Shown: positions 1 to 7,691, counted from the first letter of the stretch. The stretch: DNA of 15,095 bases from Desulfuromonadales bacterium C00003107 (GCA_001751225.1 MAXT01000199.1:1-15095); one strand, 5' to 3'. Notes: generated by a model not told the origin, from the sequence alone. A program made the numbers and translations.

Positions 1-176
1 GGACAAGTGGGACGGTGGCGAGAAAACCACTGTGTCTGCAACTCCTTGAACAGGTCCGCAAATTTGTTCTTGAGCCAGCGATCGGCATCCAGACAAAGCA
101 CGTCGAATAGACGGTTGACGGCCTGGCCATTCAAGGTGAAAATGTCTTCTGGGAGACTTGTTTCTCCTGGGAGCAT
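1..176 (-). CDS. N-terminal part of an unrecognised protein, possibly a transposase (runs off window)
   Basis: Only the first 58 codons are in the window; the gene continues beyond base 1. The start is the ATG at 176-174, with an excellent ribosome binding site (AAAGGAGGT) a few bases upstream. The peptide begins MLPGETSLPEDIFTLNG and continues with an amphipathic, probably helical stretch containing FDVLCLDADRWLKNKF. I do not recognise the family. The start region lies in a hairpin that would hide the ribosome binding site and start codon (171-230), an arrangement known for transposase genes such as those of IS10 and IS50, so a transposase is a reasonable guess. No IS end could be defined. 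The reading frame is secure; the function is not. Confidence 0.6.
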   Translation of the reverse strand, partial: MLPGETSLPEDIFTLNGQAVNRLFDVLCLDADRWLKNKFADLFKELQTQWFSRHRPTC

Positions 177-230
177 CTGTGGACCTCCTTTTGAGTGGTG
201 AGAGACCCAAAAGGTACCGCAGATGCTCTT
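171..230 (-). promoter_or_regulatory. Hairpin covering ribosome binding site and start codon
   Basis: Read on the minus strand, an outer stem pairs 219-230 with 171-182 (11 of 12 positions, GAGCATCTG/CAGATGCTC core) and includes the ATG at 174-176. An inner stem pairs CCTTTTG (187-193 on plus) with CAAAAGG (208-214), which occupies the AAAGGAGG ribosome binding site. Loop of 14 bases. A transcript entering from upstream would carry both arms and should translate poorly; a transcript starting inside the hairpin would not. This follows the known protection of transposase genes from read-through transcription; its function here is inferred. Confidence 0.45.
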
Positions 231-416
231 CTTTTTTCAAAGAGCAGGTAACGTCTTTTTTACGCTATCAACGCATTAAAATGGTTGGTAAGTGCGAATT
301 TATCGCTTTGCCATGCATGGGTTTGTGACGTAGTCATGCCGCAAATCATTTGACATCTTATGACCCCTGTCCTTTTTCGTGGAATGGGTGGAGGCTTTAC
401 AAAGGAGGAAACATTT

Positions 417-1922
417 ATGGGAAAGTTGAAATTCTTGTTGCCGCTTGCAGCTTTTGTTTTACTGGCGCTCATGTTTGCGATTCCGGCGTAGGGAAACGAC
501 GGAAACGAACCACCGGTGGATCCCTGGTTGGCGGATTCGCCATGGCCCATGAGTCACAGAAACTCGTACAGCCAGGCATCATCGCCCTATCCCGGACCTG
601 ACTCCGCAAGATTCCTCACAAAAGCGGATTTTACCCCAGCAGAACCCGGGCTTATTACCATTTGCATTTCAAGCCCTTATTTGGACGGAAGCCAGGTACT
701 CTGGGGCAGCAATTCAACCAAGGTTTTCAAGGCAGATCCAGACGGGCGGAAAATCAAATACATCGATTATATGTTAAAAGAAGATGCTAACTTAGCATCC
801 ATGGTGTCCGTAGATGAAATGTTGTCAGGCGCCTATACGCTTATTGACCGCGACAATATATTCTATGTGCCCAGACTTAAAAAGCTTTTTGCCTTTGGTG
901 ATGCCGTTGAAGACGACGCCTATTCGGATATTGTCGTGAAGCGCAGTTTTGAAATTCCGGAAAGTAAACTTCGTGATCCAGAAGAGAAAATTGTGGGGCT
1001 GAACATGACCTACGACGGCATGATTGTATTTGTAACCAGCCACGGTCTTGTCGGGGTCGTTTCGCATTCCTTTGAAACCGCATATTTTTATTCATTTGAA
1101 GACGGTGAAGAAATTTCAAACTCAATCGCCTGTGATGAAGATGGCGGTATTTATGTGGTGACCAGTAAATACATGCACAGGGTTCAGTGGACCGGCTCAG
1201 AATTGACAACTGAGGAAACCGAAGGTGGCTGGACGGCCTCTTATGAAACCGGCGAAGGCACTTCGGGGGTCCGTCTTGGTGTAGGCTCCGGCGCAACTCC
1301 GACACTGATGGGAACGGGGGGTCAGGATAAATTTGTCTGCATAACAGACGGCATGGATCTTATGAATATGGTGCTTTTTTGGCGTGATGAGATTCCTTCG
1401 GACTGGGAACAGGTAGCGGGAACAAAAGACCGACGGATTGCCGCGCAGGTTCCGGTGACCTTCGGTGACCCCGATGCCGAAAGTTCCCTGTCGGAACAGT
1501 CGGTCTGCATCAGAGGCTATGGCGCTCTTATAGTGAACAATCAGGTGAAACGGAACAAGGACAGCAGTGTGATAAATATGCTGATGTCTGGGATTGATTC
1601 CAATGCACCTTACGGTGCCGAGAAGTTTGAATGGGATCCTGATACAAGAACAATGGCGACAGCCTGGGTCAATGAAACAGTGAGTATTCCCAACGGCATC
1701 CCGAGCATGAGTTCCGCCACCAATCTGCTGTACGGCGTGGGGCAGGGGCGCTTCCATACCTGGACATTTGAAGCTCTTGACTGGGATACGGGCGAATCGG
1801 TTTTTAGCTTCCCATACGGTGCTACGCCAGCTTTTAACAGTGCGTTTGCAGCAACAGAAATAGGGCTCGACGGCCATCTGTATACCGGCACCACGCTCGG
1901 CTTTGCCCGAATGAGGCCTTAG
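417..1922 (+). pseudogene. Secreted beta-propeller-like protein interrupted by TAG after the signal peptide
   Basis: The ATG at 417 has a textbook ribosome binding site (AAAGGAGG, 401-408, 8 bases away). It opens a 24-residue signal peptide (MGKLKFLLPLAAF, hydrophobic core, ending FAIPA) and codon 25 is TAG (489-491). The same frame then stays open to the TAG at 1920-1922 and encodes a mature-like protein starting GNDGNEPPVDPWLADSPWPM. The WPM motif near the N-terminus and repeated blocks such as LFAFGD, GGIYVVTS and LDGHLYTGT resemble PQQ-type or WD40-like beta-propellers exported to the periplasm. A GTG at 516 could restart the frame but has no ribosome binding site and would lose the signal peptide. 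The stop may be a simple nonsense mutation (CAG to TAG is one change) or a sequence variant. No neighbour suggests a partner. Ligand and activity are unknown. Confidence 0.75.
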
Positions 1923-2181
1923 GCTTGGATAACCCGACATAATATTTATGCTTTGGGTTGCTGGCCTTGGAGGCGGTCGGGCTTAACGCACCGAAACGAA
2001 AAATTGGATGTTCGAGGCCAGAGGTTTTGAGGCCTTGCATTGCCAGTTTTCTAAGGTTCGATACTAGTTCATCGCGACTAACAGGATGTAAATAGATCTG
2101 CCACTATTTCCAATGTTTCCCGGAGTGAGAGTCGCTGCTTAACGGCAATCATTGGCGGGCAATGAAAAAATCACATTAAAG
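1923..2181. other. Intergenic stretch between two convergent genes, no gene seen
   Basis: This stretch separates the end of the beta-propeller gene (plus) from the terminator of the M23 peptidase gene (minus). No frame of convincing composition or start signal is seen. A weak AACCC/GGGTT pairing around 1932-1961 is the only hairpin that could end the plus-strand transcript before the strong terminator at 2182-2213, which can act on both strands. Confidence 0.5.
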
Positions 2182-2213
2182 AAAGCGGCTGCCCCAATCA
2201 GGGCAGCCGCTTT
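2182..2213 (-). terminator. Strong intrinsic terminator of the M23 operon, probably bidirectional
   Basis: A perfect 13-bp stem (AAAGCGGCTGCCC at 2182-2194 with its complement at 2201-2213) encloses a 6-base loop. On the minus strand it lies just after the M23 peptidase stop and ends in TTTCTTT; on the plus strand it ends in TTTTTG, so it can also stop transcription from the beta-propeller gene. Confidence 0.9.
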
Positions 2214-2235
2214 TTGTTTCATGTCTGGTGAATTA

Positions 2236-3552
2236 TCAATAGGCCCCAGCTTCAGGTGGGGCCAGAGCGGCCTGCCACTTATCACTGAAGTTGTGCTTGA
2301 TCCAACTGGCATCCCACCATTCCAGAGGGTTGACCGGGATGCCACCGATGGTCACTCCGTAATGCAGGTGGTCGCCACCCGCCATGCCGGTAGCGCCGGT
2401 GCGGCCAACGATGGTGCCCTTGTCAACCTGGTCGCCGACGCTGGCGTTGATGGTGCTGAGATGGGCGTAAAGGGTTTGCAGCCCAAGGCCGTGGTCGATG
2501 ATGACGCAATTGCCGTAGATGCCGAGGTAGTCTGCGAAGACCACCTTGCCGTTGTTGGCTGCCGGTACAGGCGCGTTGGCCAGGGAGGCGAGGTCGACGC
2601 CAAGATGGGTTTGCTGATCGACCTTGTTGCCGCCGTACATATAGGACCGTTGCTCGTTGAACCCGGCCCTGTTAGCGGCGTTGGGCAGGCGCAGAAAGGC
2701 CCCCTGCCAGGTGGGGCTGGAGACGGTCAGTTGCCCTAGTTCTTTAAGCTTGGCCCGGTTCTGTACCCGCAACTCGCGGTTGACCCGCAGAAAAATATCG
2801 AGCATGTTGTCGGCGTCAGGATAGAGATCCTGGAATTCAGGCATCTTGCTGTCGAGGAACCGCTGGCTGAGGTTGATGTTGTCGCGTTTAGGCGGTCGGG
2901 GGTTGGTGTGGTAGTAGAAGCCGGCCTTGCGTTCGTTGCCTGCGGTGTCGACGGCGATTACCCGGGGCAAAAAATCGGCTTGAGTCATGTTGAACGGAAA
3001 GGTAAACAGGCAGGCGTAAAAGCCTTCGTCCTGCAAGTAGCCGGGGAAAAACAGTTCGCCGATCTGCACGCCGCTACGCTCTACCTCTTCGGAAATTTTG
3101 TACAGCACCAGGCCGGCGCCGCTCTGGTTGAGGTTGTGGGCCCGGCTCAACACCGAAACCACCGGAGGTCGGGAGTCGTAGTCAAAGATGAAGCTCTGGC
3201 TGATGCTGTTGGCCAGCAGGGCCTGGTCGGTAGCGGTCACCTGGATGGAGAGGGGACCGTTGTTGAGCTTGATGTCTTTTAGGCTCAGGTCAAGAAGTTG
3301 GCTGGCGGTGCCCCGGGGGAATTCGGAGCGCAGCAGTTCGACGGTCTTGTCGCCCTGGGTAATGGTGACCAGAAGGTTTTTAAGCCCGGCGCCTTCATCT
3401 TCCAAGGTCAAAATCGGCGGGCGCTTTGCCGAGATGGGGCCGCTGTCGGGGGTCAGGATCAAGATGGGTGTCTGGCTGTCTCTAAGTAGAAAAAAGCCAC
3501 CGGCGGCAACCACGACGACGAGTAACAAAATGGTGAGAGCGTAATGTTTCAA
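2236..3552 (-). CDS. Membrane-anchored M23 (LytM-type) peptidase
   Basis: 438 residues. Residues 5-23 form one hydrophobic segment (uncleaved signal anchor or signal peptide), so the enzyme should act in the periplasm on peptidoglycan cross-links or on a partner. Residues about 25-215 look like beta-rich, Ig-like material. The C-terminal part (about 310-415) is the M23/LytM zinc peptidase fold, with HLGVD (H316, D320), YAHL (H364) and DHLHYG (H395, H397). All metal and catalytic residues expected for the family are present, so it should be active, unlike degenerate LytM activators. The start is a TTG: it has GGAGG seven bases upstream and no better start is near. It is the last gene of a minus-strand group with two small membrane proteins, 57 bases after the previous stop, and a strong terminator follows. 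Whether it hydrolyses wall or acts in morphogenesis cannot be told. Confidence 0.93.
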   Translation of the reverse strand: MKHYALTILLLVVVVAAGGFFLLRDSQTPILILTPDSGPISAKRPPILTLEDEGAGLKNLLVTITQGDKTVELLRSEFPRGTASQLLDLSLKDIKLNNGPLSIQVTATDQALLANSISQSFIFDYDSRPPVVSVLSRAHNLNQSGAGLVLYKISEEVERSGVQIGELFFPGYLQDEGFYACLFTFPFNMTQADFLPRVIAVDTAGNERKAGFYYHTNPRPPKRDNINLSQRFLDSKMPEFQDLYPDADNMLDIFLRVNRELRVQNRAKLKELGQLTVSSPTWQGAFLRLPNAANRAGFNEQRSYMYGGNKVDQQTHLGVDLASLANAPVPAANNGKVVFADYLGIYGNCVIIDHGLGLQTLYAHLSTINASVGDQVDKGTIVGRTGATGMAGGDHLHYGVTIGGIPVNPLEWWDASWIKHNFSDKWQAALAPPEAGAY

Positions 3553-3609
3553 GGGTGATCCTCCAGAACAAAGGTGGGTGAATAACAGAAGTGTCAGGGG
3601 TGGAATGGG

Positions 3610-4005
3610 TTAGCCGCGCACCAGTCGATACCAGCCGGCAGCGAGCAGTCCCCAGAGCAGGCATAGGCCGCCAATCAACAGCGGCGTCAGAGCGCCGTAG
3701 CCGAAACCGAACAGGCCTTGTCCCATGCGGGGAAAGAGCACCAGCAGGATGTAGGCGGTCGGTGCCAAACTGATCAGGATGCCTCTCAGTGGCACTCGGT
3801 TGGGCAGGAGCGGCAGCGTCAGCAGCAGGCCGCACAGGCCCCCGAAGACCAGCCGGGAATAGAGCCAGCCGGTCGTCAAGCGGGGAGCCAGGGCGACCCC
3901 CAGCCAGGCGGTGGCCCCGTCCCGACCTAAAAGCCAGAAGACCAGGCAAGCGACCAAGGCGGCGACTGTGCCGCTGACATAGGCCAGACTAATTTTACGT
4001 AGCAT
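3610..4005 (-). CDS. Small integral membrane protein, four predicted membrane segments
   Basis: 131 residues. The ATG at 4005 has GGAGG five bases upstream; a TTG one codon earlier is less likely because it would sit too close to that site. The sequence is almost entirely hydrophobic, with membrane segments at roughly residues 8-26, 48-67, 77-95 and 103-125, joined by short loops rich in Arg and Pro. I do not recognise the family. It stands between the phage-holin-IV-like gene (39 bases upstream) and the M23 peptidase (57 bases downstream) and is very probably cotranscribed with both, suggesting an envelope role. No catalytic motif is visible. Confidence 0.85.
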   Translation of the reverse strand: MLRKISLAYVSGTVAALVACLVFWLLGRDGATAWLGVALAPRLTTGWLYSRLVFGGLCGLLLTLPLLPNRVPLRGILISLAPTAYILLVLFPRMGQGLFGFGYGALTPLLIGGLCLLWGLLAAGWYRLVRG

Positions 4006-4044
4006 CAATTCCTCCGAAAATTCAGGACAAGCTGGATAACAAGA

Positions 4045-4437
4045 TTACTGCCAACGGCCCCGGCGCTGTTGCAGGGTGATGACCTCCATCTTTCCCTGAT
4101 CGTTGATCATAGAGGTTAGCAACCAGCTGACCACACCGATGACCAACGAACCGAAGATCGCGGACCAGAACCCGGCGATATGAAAGCCGGAGATGATCCC
4201 GGAGGCCATCATCAGCATCAGGGCATTGATGACAAAGGTGAACAGGCCGAGGGTGAGGATGTTGAGGGGCAGGGTCAGCAGCAGTAGTAGCGGCCGCAGC
4301 AGGGCGTTGAGAATGCCCAGAATAGCGGCGGCGAAAAAAGCTGAAAAAACACCTTTGACCTCGATGCCGGGCAGTAGATAGGCGGCGGCCATGATGGCCA
4401 CGGTCAACATAAGCCAGCGTACAAAAAGTCCTTTCAT
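4045..4437 (-). CDS. Phage holin family IV / YvlD-like membrane protein
   Basis: 130 residues with four membrane segments (about 5-24, 30-52, 56-78, 85-110). The pattern AAYLLPGIEVKG near the N-terminus, then LGILNALLRPLLLLLTLP and LGLFTFVINALMLM, is characteristic of the family called phage holin 4 superfamily (Pfam Phage_holin_4_2), also known as YvlD-like proteins. Despite the name, most members are chromosomal and have no shown lysis role. Start ATG at 4437 with GAGGAGG upstream. It is the first gene of the minus-strand group holin-like, membrane protein, M23 peptidase. Pairing a holin-like protein with a wall peptidase resembles a lysis pair, but there is no phage context on this side of the window, so an envelope-maintenance role is at least as likely. 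Confidence 0.88.
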   Translation of the reverse strand: MKGLFVRWLMLTVAIMAAAYLLPGIEVKGVFSAFFAAAILGILNALLRPLLLLLTLPLNILTLGLFTFVINALMLMMASGIISGFHIAGFWSAIFGSLVIGVVSWLLTSMINDQGKMEVITLQQRRGRWQ

Positions 4438-4463
4438 GGCCCCTCCTCAAGTAGTTGCCAGCC

Positions 4464-4485
4464 CGAAAACCCGAAGGGATTTTCG
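4464..4485 (-). other. Hairpin in the leader of the holin-like operon
   Basis: On the minus strand CGAAAATCC pairs with GGGTTTTCG around a CTTCGG tetraloop motif (stem of nine pairs with one bulged base). It lies about 27 bases before the holin-like start codon, in the transcript leader. It resembles a weak terminator or attenuator but has no good T run after it. A structural or stability element is as likely. Confidence 0.35.
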
Positions 4486-4578
4486 AGCTTGGTTAATGCT
4501 ATTAAGGATAGCGGATTTTTCCCCGACTGGGAAGAGGGTAGCGGAGCCTTTTGTTTGGTGGGGCTGCCGGATATAAAA

Positions 4579-4596
4579 CCGCGCCCGAAGGCGCGG
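4579..4596 (-). terminator. Intrinsic terminator of the FAS1 gene
   Basis: On the minus strand CCGCGCC (4596-4590) and GGCGCGG (4585-4579) form a 7-bp GC stem capped by a stable TTCG loop and followed by TTTTAT. It lies about 30 bases after the FAS1 stop codon and separates that gene from the downstream membrane-protein operon. Confidence 0.85.
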
Positions 4597-4625
4597 CCTA
4601 GAGAAAGGTTATGAATGCTGGCGGC

Positions 4626-5048
4626 TCAGCAGCAGGCGCAATACCAACCAGAAAATTTAAGCAGGAAGACGTTGTCGATGACATGGATCAGACCGTTGCT
4701 GCAGCGGATGTCAGTGGAGACCAGGAAGGCGTTGTCGATCTTGTGTTGGCCCACGTCGAGCTGCACGGTCAGCTGTTTGCCGTTGAGGGTGTAGATGCTT
4801 TCGGTCGCCTCGATGCCGGCCCGGTCGATCTGTTCCTCGATAATATGATAGGTCAGGGTCGAGTGCAGCTTATCGGGGTCGCTCATGAGGCCTTCGGTGT
4901 TGATACGGGAAAAGGCTTGGTCGTTGGGAGCGAAGAGGGTGATGGGACCAGCTCCGTTGAGTTGAGCTTCTAGGTCGGCTTTTTTCAGGGCGGCCAGCAG
5001 GATGGTGAAAGAGCCGTCCTCTTTTAGAGTGCTAAGGATGTCGTTCAT
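4626..5048 (-). CDS. Single FAS1 (fasciclin) domain protein
   Basis: 140 residues, one complete FAS1 domain of the usual bacterial length. The H1 motif appears as ITLFAPNDQAF (about residues 36-46), the YH motif as LTYHII (65-70) and the H2 motif as GLIHVIDNVFLL (119-130). FAS1 domains are adhesion or protein-binding modules. Most bacterial ones are exported, but this protein starts directly with the domain (MNDILSTLKEDGSF) and has no signal peptide, so it is probably cytosolic or exported in another way. The tail ends in WYCACC, an unusual cluster of three cysteines. Start ATG at 5048 with AAAGGAG upstream. It is a single-gene transcription unit, with a promoter at 5106-5134 and a terminator at 4579-4596. 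Confidence 0.92.
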   Translation of the reverse strand: MNDILSTLKEDGSFTILLAALKKADLEAQLNGAGPITLFAPNDQAFSRINTEGLMSDPDKLHSTLTYHIIEEQIDRAGIEATESIYTLNGKQLTVQLDVGQHKIDNAFLVSTDIRCSNGLIHVIDNVFLLKFSGWYCACC

Positions 5049-5105
5049 GGGTGCTCCTTTGGTGTTTGCTTCAACATGGCCACAAAGTTAACCCATGCGG
5101 TAATA

Positions 5106-5134
5106 ATTATAGCGGTTAGGAAGGGTCACCGCAA
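5106..5134 (-). promoter_or_regulatory. Sigma-70-type promoter of the FAS1 gene
   Basis: On the minus strand a perfect -10 box TATAAT (5111-5106) follows TTGCGG (5134-5129, 3 of 6 matches to the -35 consensus) with an ideal 17-base spacer. It lies between the helicase stop (5149) and the FAS1 start (5048), giving a leader of about 50 bases. Confidence 0.6.
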
Positions 5135-5148
5135 GATAGTCTTCGGCC

Positions 5149-7185
5149 TCAATCGGCAAGCATCTGCTGTATGCCGGCGAAAAAGCTGGTTGCTCGCTGT
5201 TCCTGTTGATCGGGATCGAGGGGCTGTGGAGTATCGCTGTCGATGCGGTTGAGGAGTTCCTTGGGGATCTCTTCGAGAAAGGGGCTCGGCACCCGGGCCT
5301 GCAATTGACCGTACTTTTTGCGTTTGGCCGCGTGAAGCAGGGCCAGAGTGCGCTGGGCACGGGTGATGCCGACATAGCAGAGGCGTCGTTCTTCTTCAAT
5401 GTCGGTGGCGGTGCCGACCGATTTTTTGTGGGGTAGCAGATCGTCTTCCAGGCCGACCAGAAACACGTGGGGGAATTCGAGACCCTTGCTGGCGTGCAGA
5501 CTCATGAGTACCACTGCGTCCCTCTTGAGTTTGCTCTCCTTGTCGTTGCGGCCCGGTTCGTCACGGTCGAGGAGGGAGACTTTTTCCAGAAAGCCGGACA
5601 GGCTCGGCGTGGCTTCCCGTTCTTCGTAGGAGGCCATGGCGTTGATTACCTCGGCGACGTTGTCGGCCCGTTGTCTGCCTCGCTTTGGATCTTCGGCGGT
5701 GCGGTAGATTTCTTCTTCCAGGGCCAGGTCGGTCAGAAGTTCGCGGGCAGTATCGCTGAGCTTGCCGAGCTGAAAGCGGCGCCGAAAACGCTCGATGAGC
5801 AGCACAAAATCGGCGATGGCCGCCCGGACCTTATCCCCCAGTTCGGTAATCTCCTCTGCTTCTCGAAGAACCTGCCAGAGGGGGCGGTCTTCGGCCAGGG
5901 AGTGGCGAATCAGGTGGTCGGCGCTGGTAGTGCCGATGCCCCGCTTGGGAAAGTTAAGGATGCGCAGCAGGTTGATCTCGTCCAGGGGATTAGCCAGGAA
6001 CTTAAGATAGGCCAGTACGTCTTTGACCTCCTTGCGATCGAAAAACTGTTGGCCGCCGATGAGCACATAGGGGATGTTGTCGTAGCGCAACTGCTCTTCA
6101 AAGGCCCGCGACTGGGCGTTGGTGCGAAACAGAACCGCGAAGTCGCTGTAGCGGCACTCATCAGCGAAGCGTTCGGCCTGAATGCTTTCAACCACCATTC
6201 GGGCCTCGTCCTCACCATCGTCGCAGCAGATGCAGTTGATGGGGGCACCTGGGCCGTCAGCGGTCCACAGGGCTTTGTCCTTGCGTTTCTGGTTGTAAAG
6301 AATGAGGGCGTTGGCTGCCGCCAGAATATTTCCCGTTGAGCGATAGTTCTGTTCCAGTTTGATCAAGCGAGTGCCGGGAAAATCCTTCTCGAAATCGAGG
6401 ATGTTACCGAGGTCAGCGCCTCGCCAGCCGTAGATGGACTGGTCATCGTCACCCACCACGCACAGGTTGTTGTGGGCCGCCGCCAGTAGTCGCAGCAAGC
6501 GGTATTGGGCGGTGTTGGTGTCCTGATATTCGTCCACCATCATATAACGAAAGCGCTGCTGGTACTTTTCCAGTACGGCTGGTTTTTCTTGAAGCAGGCG
6601 CACGGTGAGCATGATCAGGTCGTCGAAGTCGACCGCGTTAAAGGCTTTGAGGGCGCGTTGGTAACGGGGATAGACCTCAGCGGCCAGACGCCCGTACTCG
6701 TCGGCGAGGCGCGGTCGAAAGGCCTCCGGAGACTGCAGGCTGTTTTTGGCGTCTGAGATCAGCCACAGTATCCGGTCGGCATCGATCTTCTGGTCGCCCT
6801 GGCGCAAGCCGGAGCAGATATCACGAATCAGCCGGGTCTGGTCGGCGGTACCGTAGATGGAAAAGTTCTTTTTGTAGCCGAGCTGATCAATGTCCTCTTT
6901 GAGGATGCGCATGCACAGGGCGTGAAAGGTGGCGACTACCATGCCTTTGCAGCGTTTGCGGCCGACCATATCTTCGGTGCGCTTCTTCATCTCCCGCGCC
7001 GCTTTGTTGGTAAAGGTCACCGCCATGACCTGGCCGGCCGGCACATTCAGGGTGCACAACAGATGGGCAATGCGAGAGGTGATGACCCGGGTTTTTCCGG
7101 AACCGGCACCCGCCAGCAGCAGCAACGGTCCGTCAACATGACAGACGGCGGCTCGTTGTTGATCGTTTAGATTGGAAAGAGGCAT
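5149..7185 (-). CDS. rep: ATP-dependent DNA helicase, Rep/UvrD/PcrA family (SF1A)
   Basis: 678 residues, near the size of E. coli Rep. It is a 3'-5' single-stranded DNA translocase and helicase of the cytoplasm used in replication restart and repair. All SF1 motifs are visible: the Q motif NDQQRAAV, Walker A AGAGSGKT (about 25-32), motif Ia TFTNKAAREM, motif II DEYQDTN (about 218-224), motif III GDDDQSIYGWRGA, motif IV QNYRST, motif V LHASKGLEF and motif VI YVGITRAQ. The wording around motif V (GLEFPHVFLVGLEDDLLPH) is closer to Rep than to UvrD, but Rep and PcrA cannot be told apart with certainty. I chose the ATG at 7185 (MPLSNLNDQQ) because it matches where family members start; an upstream TTG at 7215 would add ten unlike residues. 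No strong ribosome binding site is seen at either start. A hairpin lies 37 bases upstream. Confidence 0.95.
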   Translation of the reverse strand: MPLSNLNDQQRAAVCHVDGPLLLLAGAGSGKTRVITSRIAHLLCTLNVPAGQVMAVTFTNKAAREMKKRTEDMVGRKRCKGMVVATFHALCMRILKEDIDQLGYKKNFSIYGTADQTRLIRDICSGLRQGDQKIDADRILWLISDAKNSLQSPEAFRPRLADEYGRLAAEVYPRYQRALKAFNAVDFDDLIMLTVRLLQEKPAVLEKYQQRFRYMMVDEYQDTNTAQYRLLRLLAAAHNNLCVVGDDDQSIYGWRGADLGNILDFEKDFPGTRLIKLEQNYRSTGNILAAANALILYNQKRKDKALWTADGPGAPINCICCDDGEDEARMVVESIQAERFADECRYSDFAVLFRTNAQSRAFEEQLRYDNIPYVLIGGQQFFDRKEVKDVLAYLKFLANPLDEINLLRILNFPKRGIGTTSADHLIRHSLAEDRPLWQVLREAEEITELGDKVRAAIADFVLLIERFRRRFQLGKLSDTARELLTDLALEEEIYRTAEDPKRGRQRADNVAEVINAMASYEEREATPSLSGFLEKVSLLDRDEPGRNDKESKLKRDAVVLMSLHASKGLEFPHVFLVGLEDDLLPHKKSVGTATDIEEERRLCYVGITRAQRTLALLHAAKRKKYGQLQARVPSPFLEEIPKELLNRIDSDTPQPLDPDQQEQRATSFFAGIQQMLAD

Positions 7186-7221
7186 AGAATGAATGTCGAG
7201 AGAGGGGAAAAACAAAGCGTA

Positions 7222-7246
7222 AAGCCGGCTGCAAAGGAGCCGGCTT
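7222..7246 (-). terminator. Hairpin between the 27-residue ORF and rep (terminator or attenuator)
   Basis: A perfect 9-bp stem AAGCCGGCT/AGCCGGCTT encloses a 7-base loop. On the minus strand it is followed by TTTACGCTTTGTTTTT, a broken T run, so it may be a moderate terminator for the small gene upstream (7342-7425). It sits 37 bases before the rep start codon, so read-through past it would supply rep, making an attenuator possible. Confidence 0.5.
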
Positions 7247-7341
7247 CAATGGTCGATTCATATGGCGGAAGCTTACCACGGTCTTCTTGGAAAGGGCAAG
7301 GTGGGCAGTGCGGGTAGTGACAGAGGATTTTTAGCTGGCGA

Positions 7342-7425
7342 TTAAATCTGTTGTGTATAGCGCTGCAGTCTGGCCATGATCATTTTCCGTTCTTTGCGTT
7401 TGATCCAGTATCTGAGCCAGACCAT
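7342..7425 (-). CDS. Putative 27-residue basic small protein
   Basis: The ATG at 7425 is preceded by ACAGGAGG with five bases between, as good a ribosome binding site as any in the window, and the frame runs 27 codons to TAA (7342-7344). The peptide starts MVWLRYWIKRKERK and ends RYTQQI: two Trp and a Tyr in the first seven residues, then a strongly basic stretch, which could lie along a membrane surface or bind nucleic acid. No family is recognised. It is followed after about 95 bases by the hairpin at 7222-7246 and then rep in the same direction, so it may be an independent small gene or a leader peptide for rep. The main support is the start signal; no homologue could be searched. Confidence 0.5.
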   Translation of the reverse strand: MVWLRYWIKRKERKMIMARLQRYTQQI

Positions 7426-7691
7426 GTTTGCCTCCTGTAAGAGCGGTTTGTACTGTTTGTGAGGGAATAAAGGTGGGTGTTGGTGAAAATTAAGATTAAA
7501 TTTATATTAAGAAAGGCGATGTGTCCAGTCCTGATTTACATTAATTATGTATAGGGGCAGGTAAAGACCACTCCGTTGGCGAAAAAGTTGAGCGGAGCGT
7601 GGTTGTGCGCAGTTGGCTTTGCGGTTTCGCGAAGTAGCGATTACGGTTATTGCCTCTTGATTTTCCCCTTTTATTTCTGTATGTTTCTGTA

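Noticed and set aside
489..491. Pyrrolysine or other programmed recoding of the TAG
   Set aside because: No methylamine methyltransferase context, no visible downstream structure and a position at the signal peptide cleavage site argue against it; a nonsense mutation is simpler.
1197..1940. 247-codon minus-strand frame opposite the beta-propeller gene
   Set aside because: It has no start signal, and its translation is rich in Arg, His and Cys without domain features, whereas the plus frame reads as a normal secreted protein.
5467..6339. 290-codon open frame on the plus strand inside the helicase gene
   Set aside because: It is the antisense shadow of rep, whose minus-strand frame shows every SF1 helicase motif; the shadow has no ribosome binding site and no recognisable domain.
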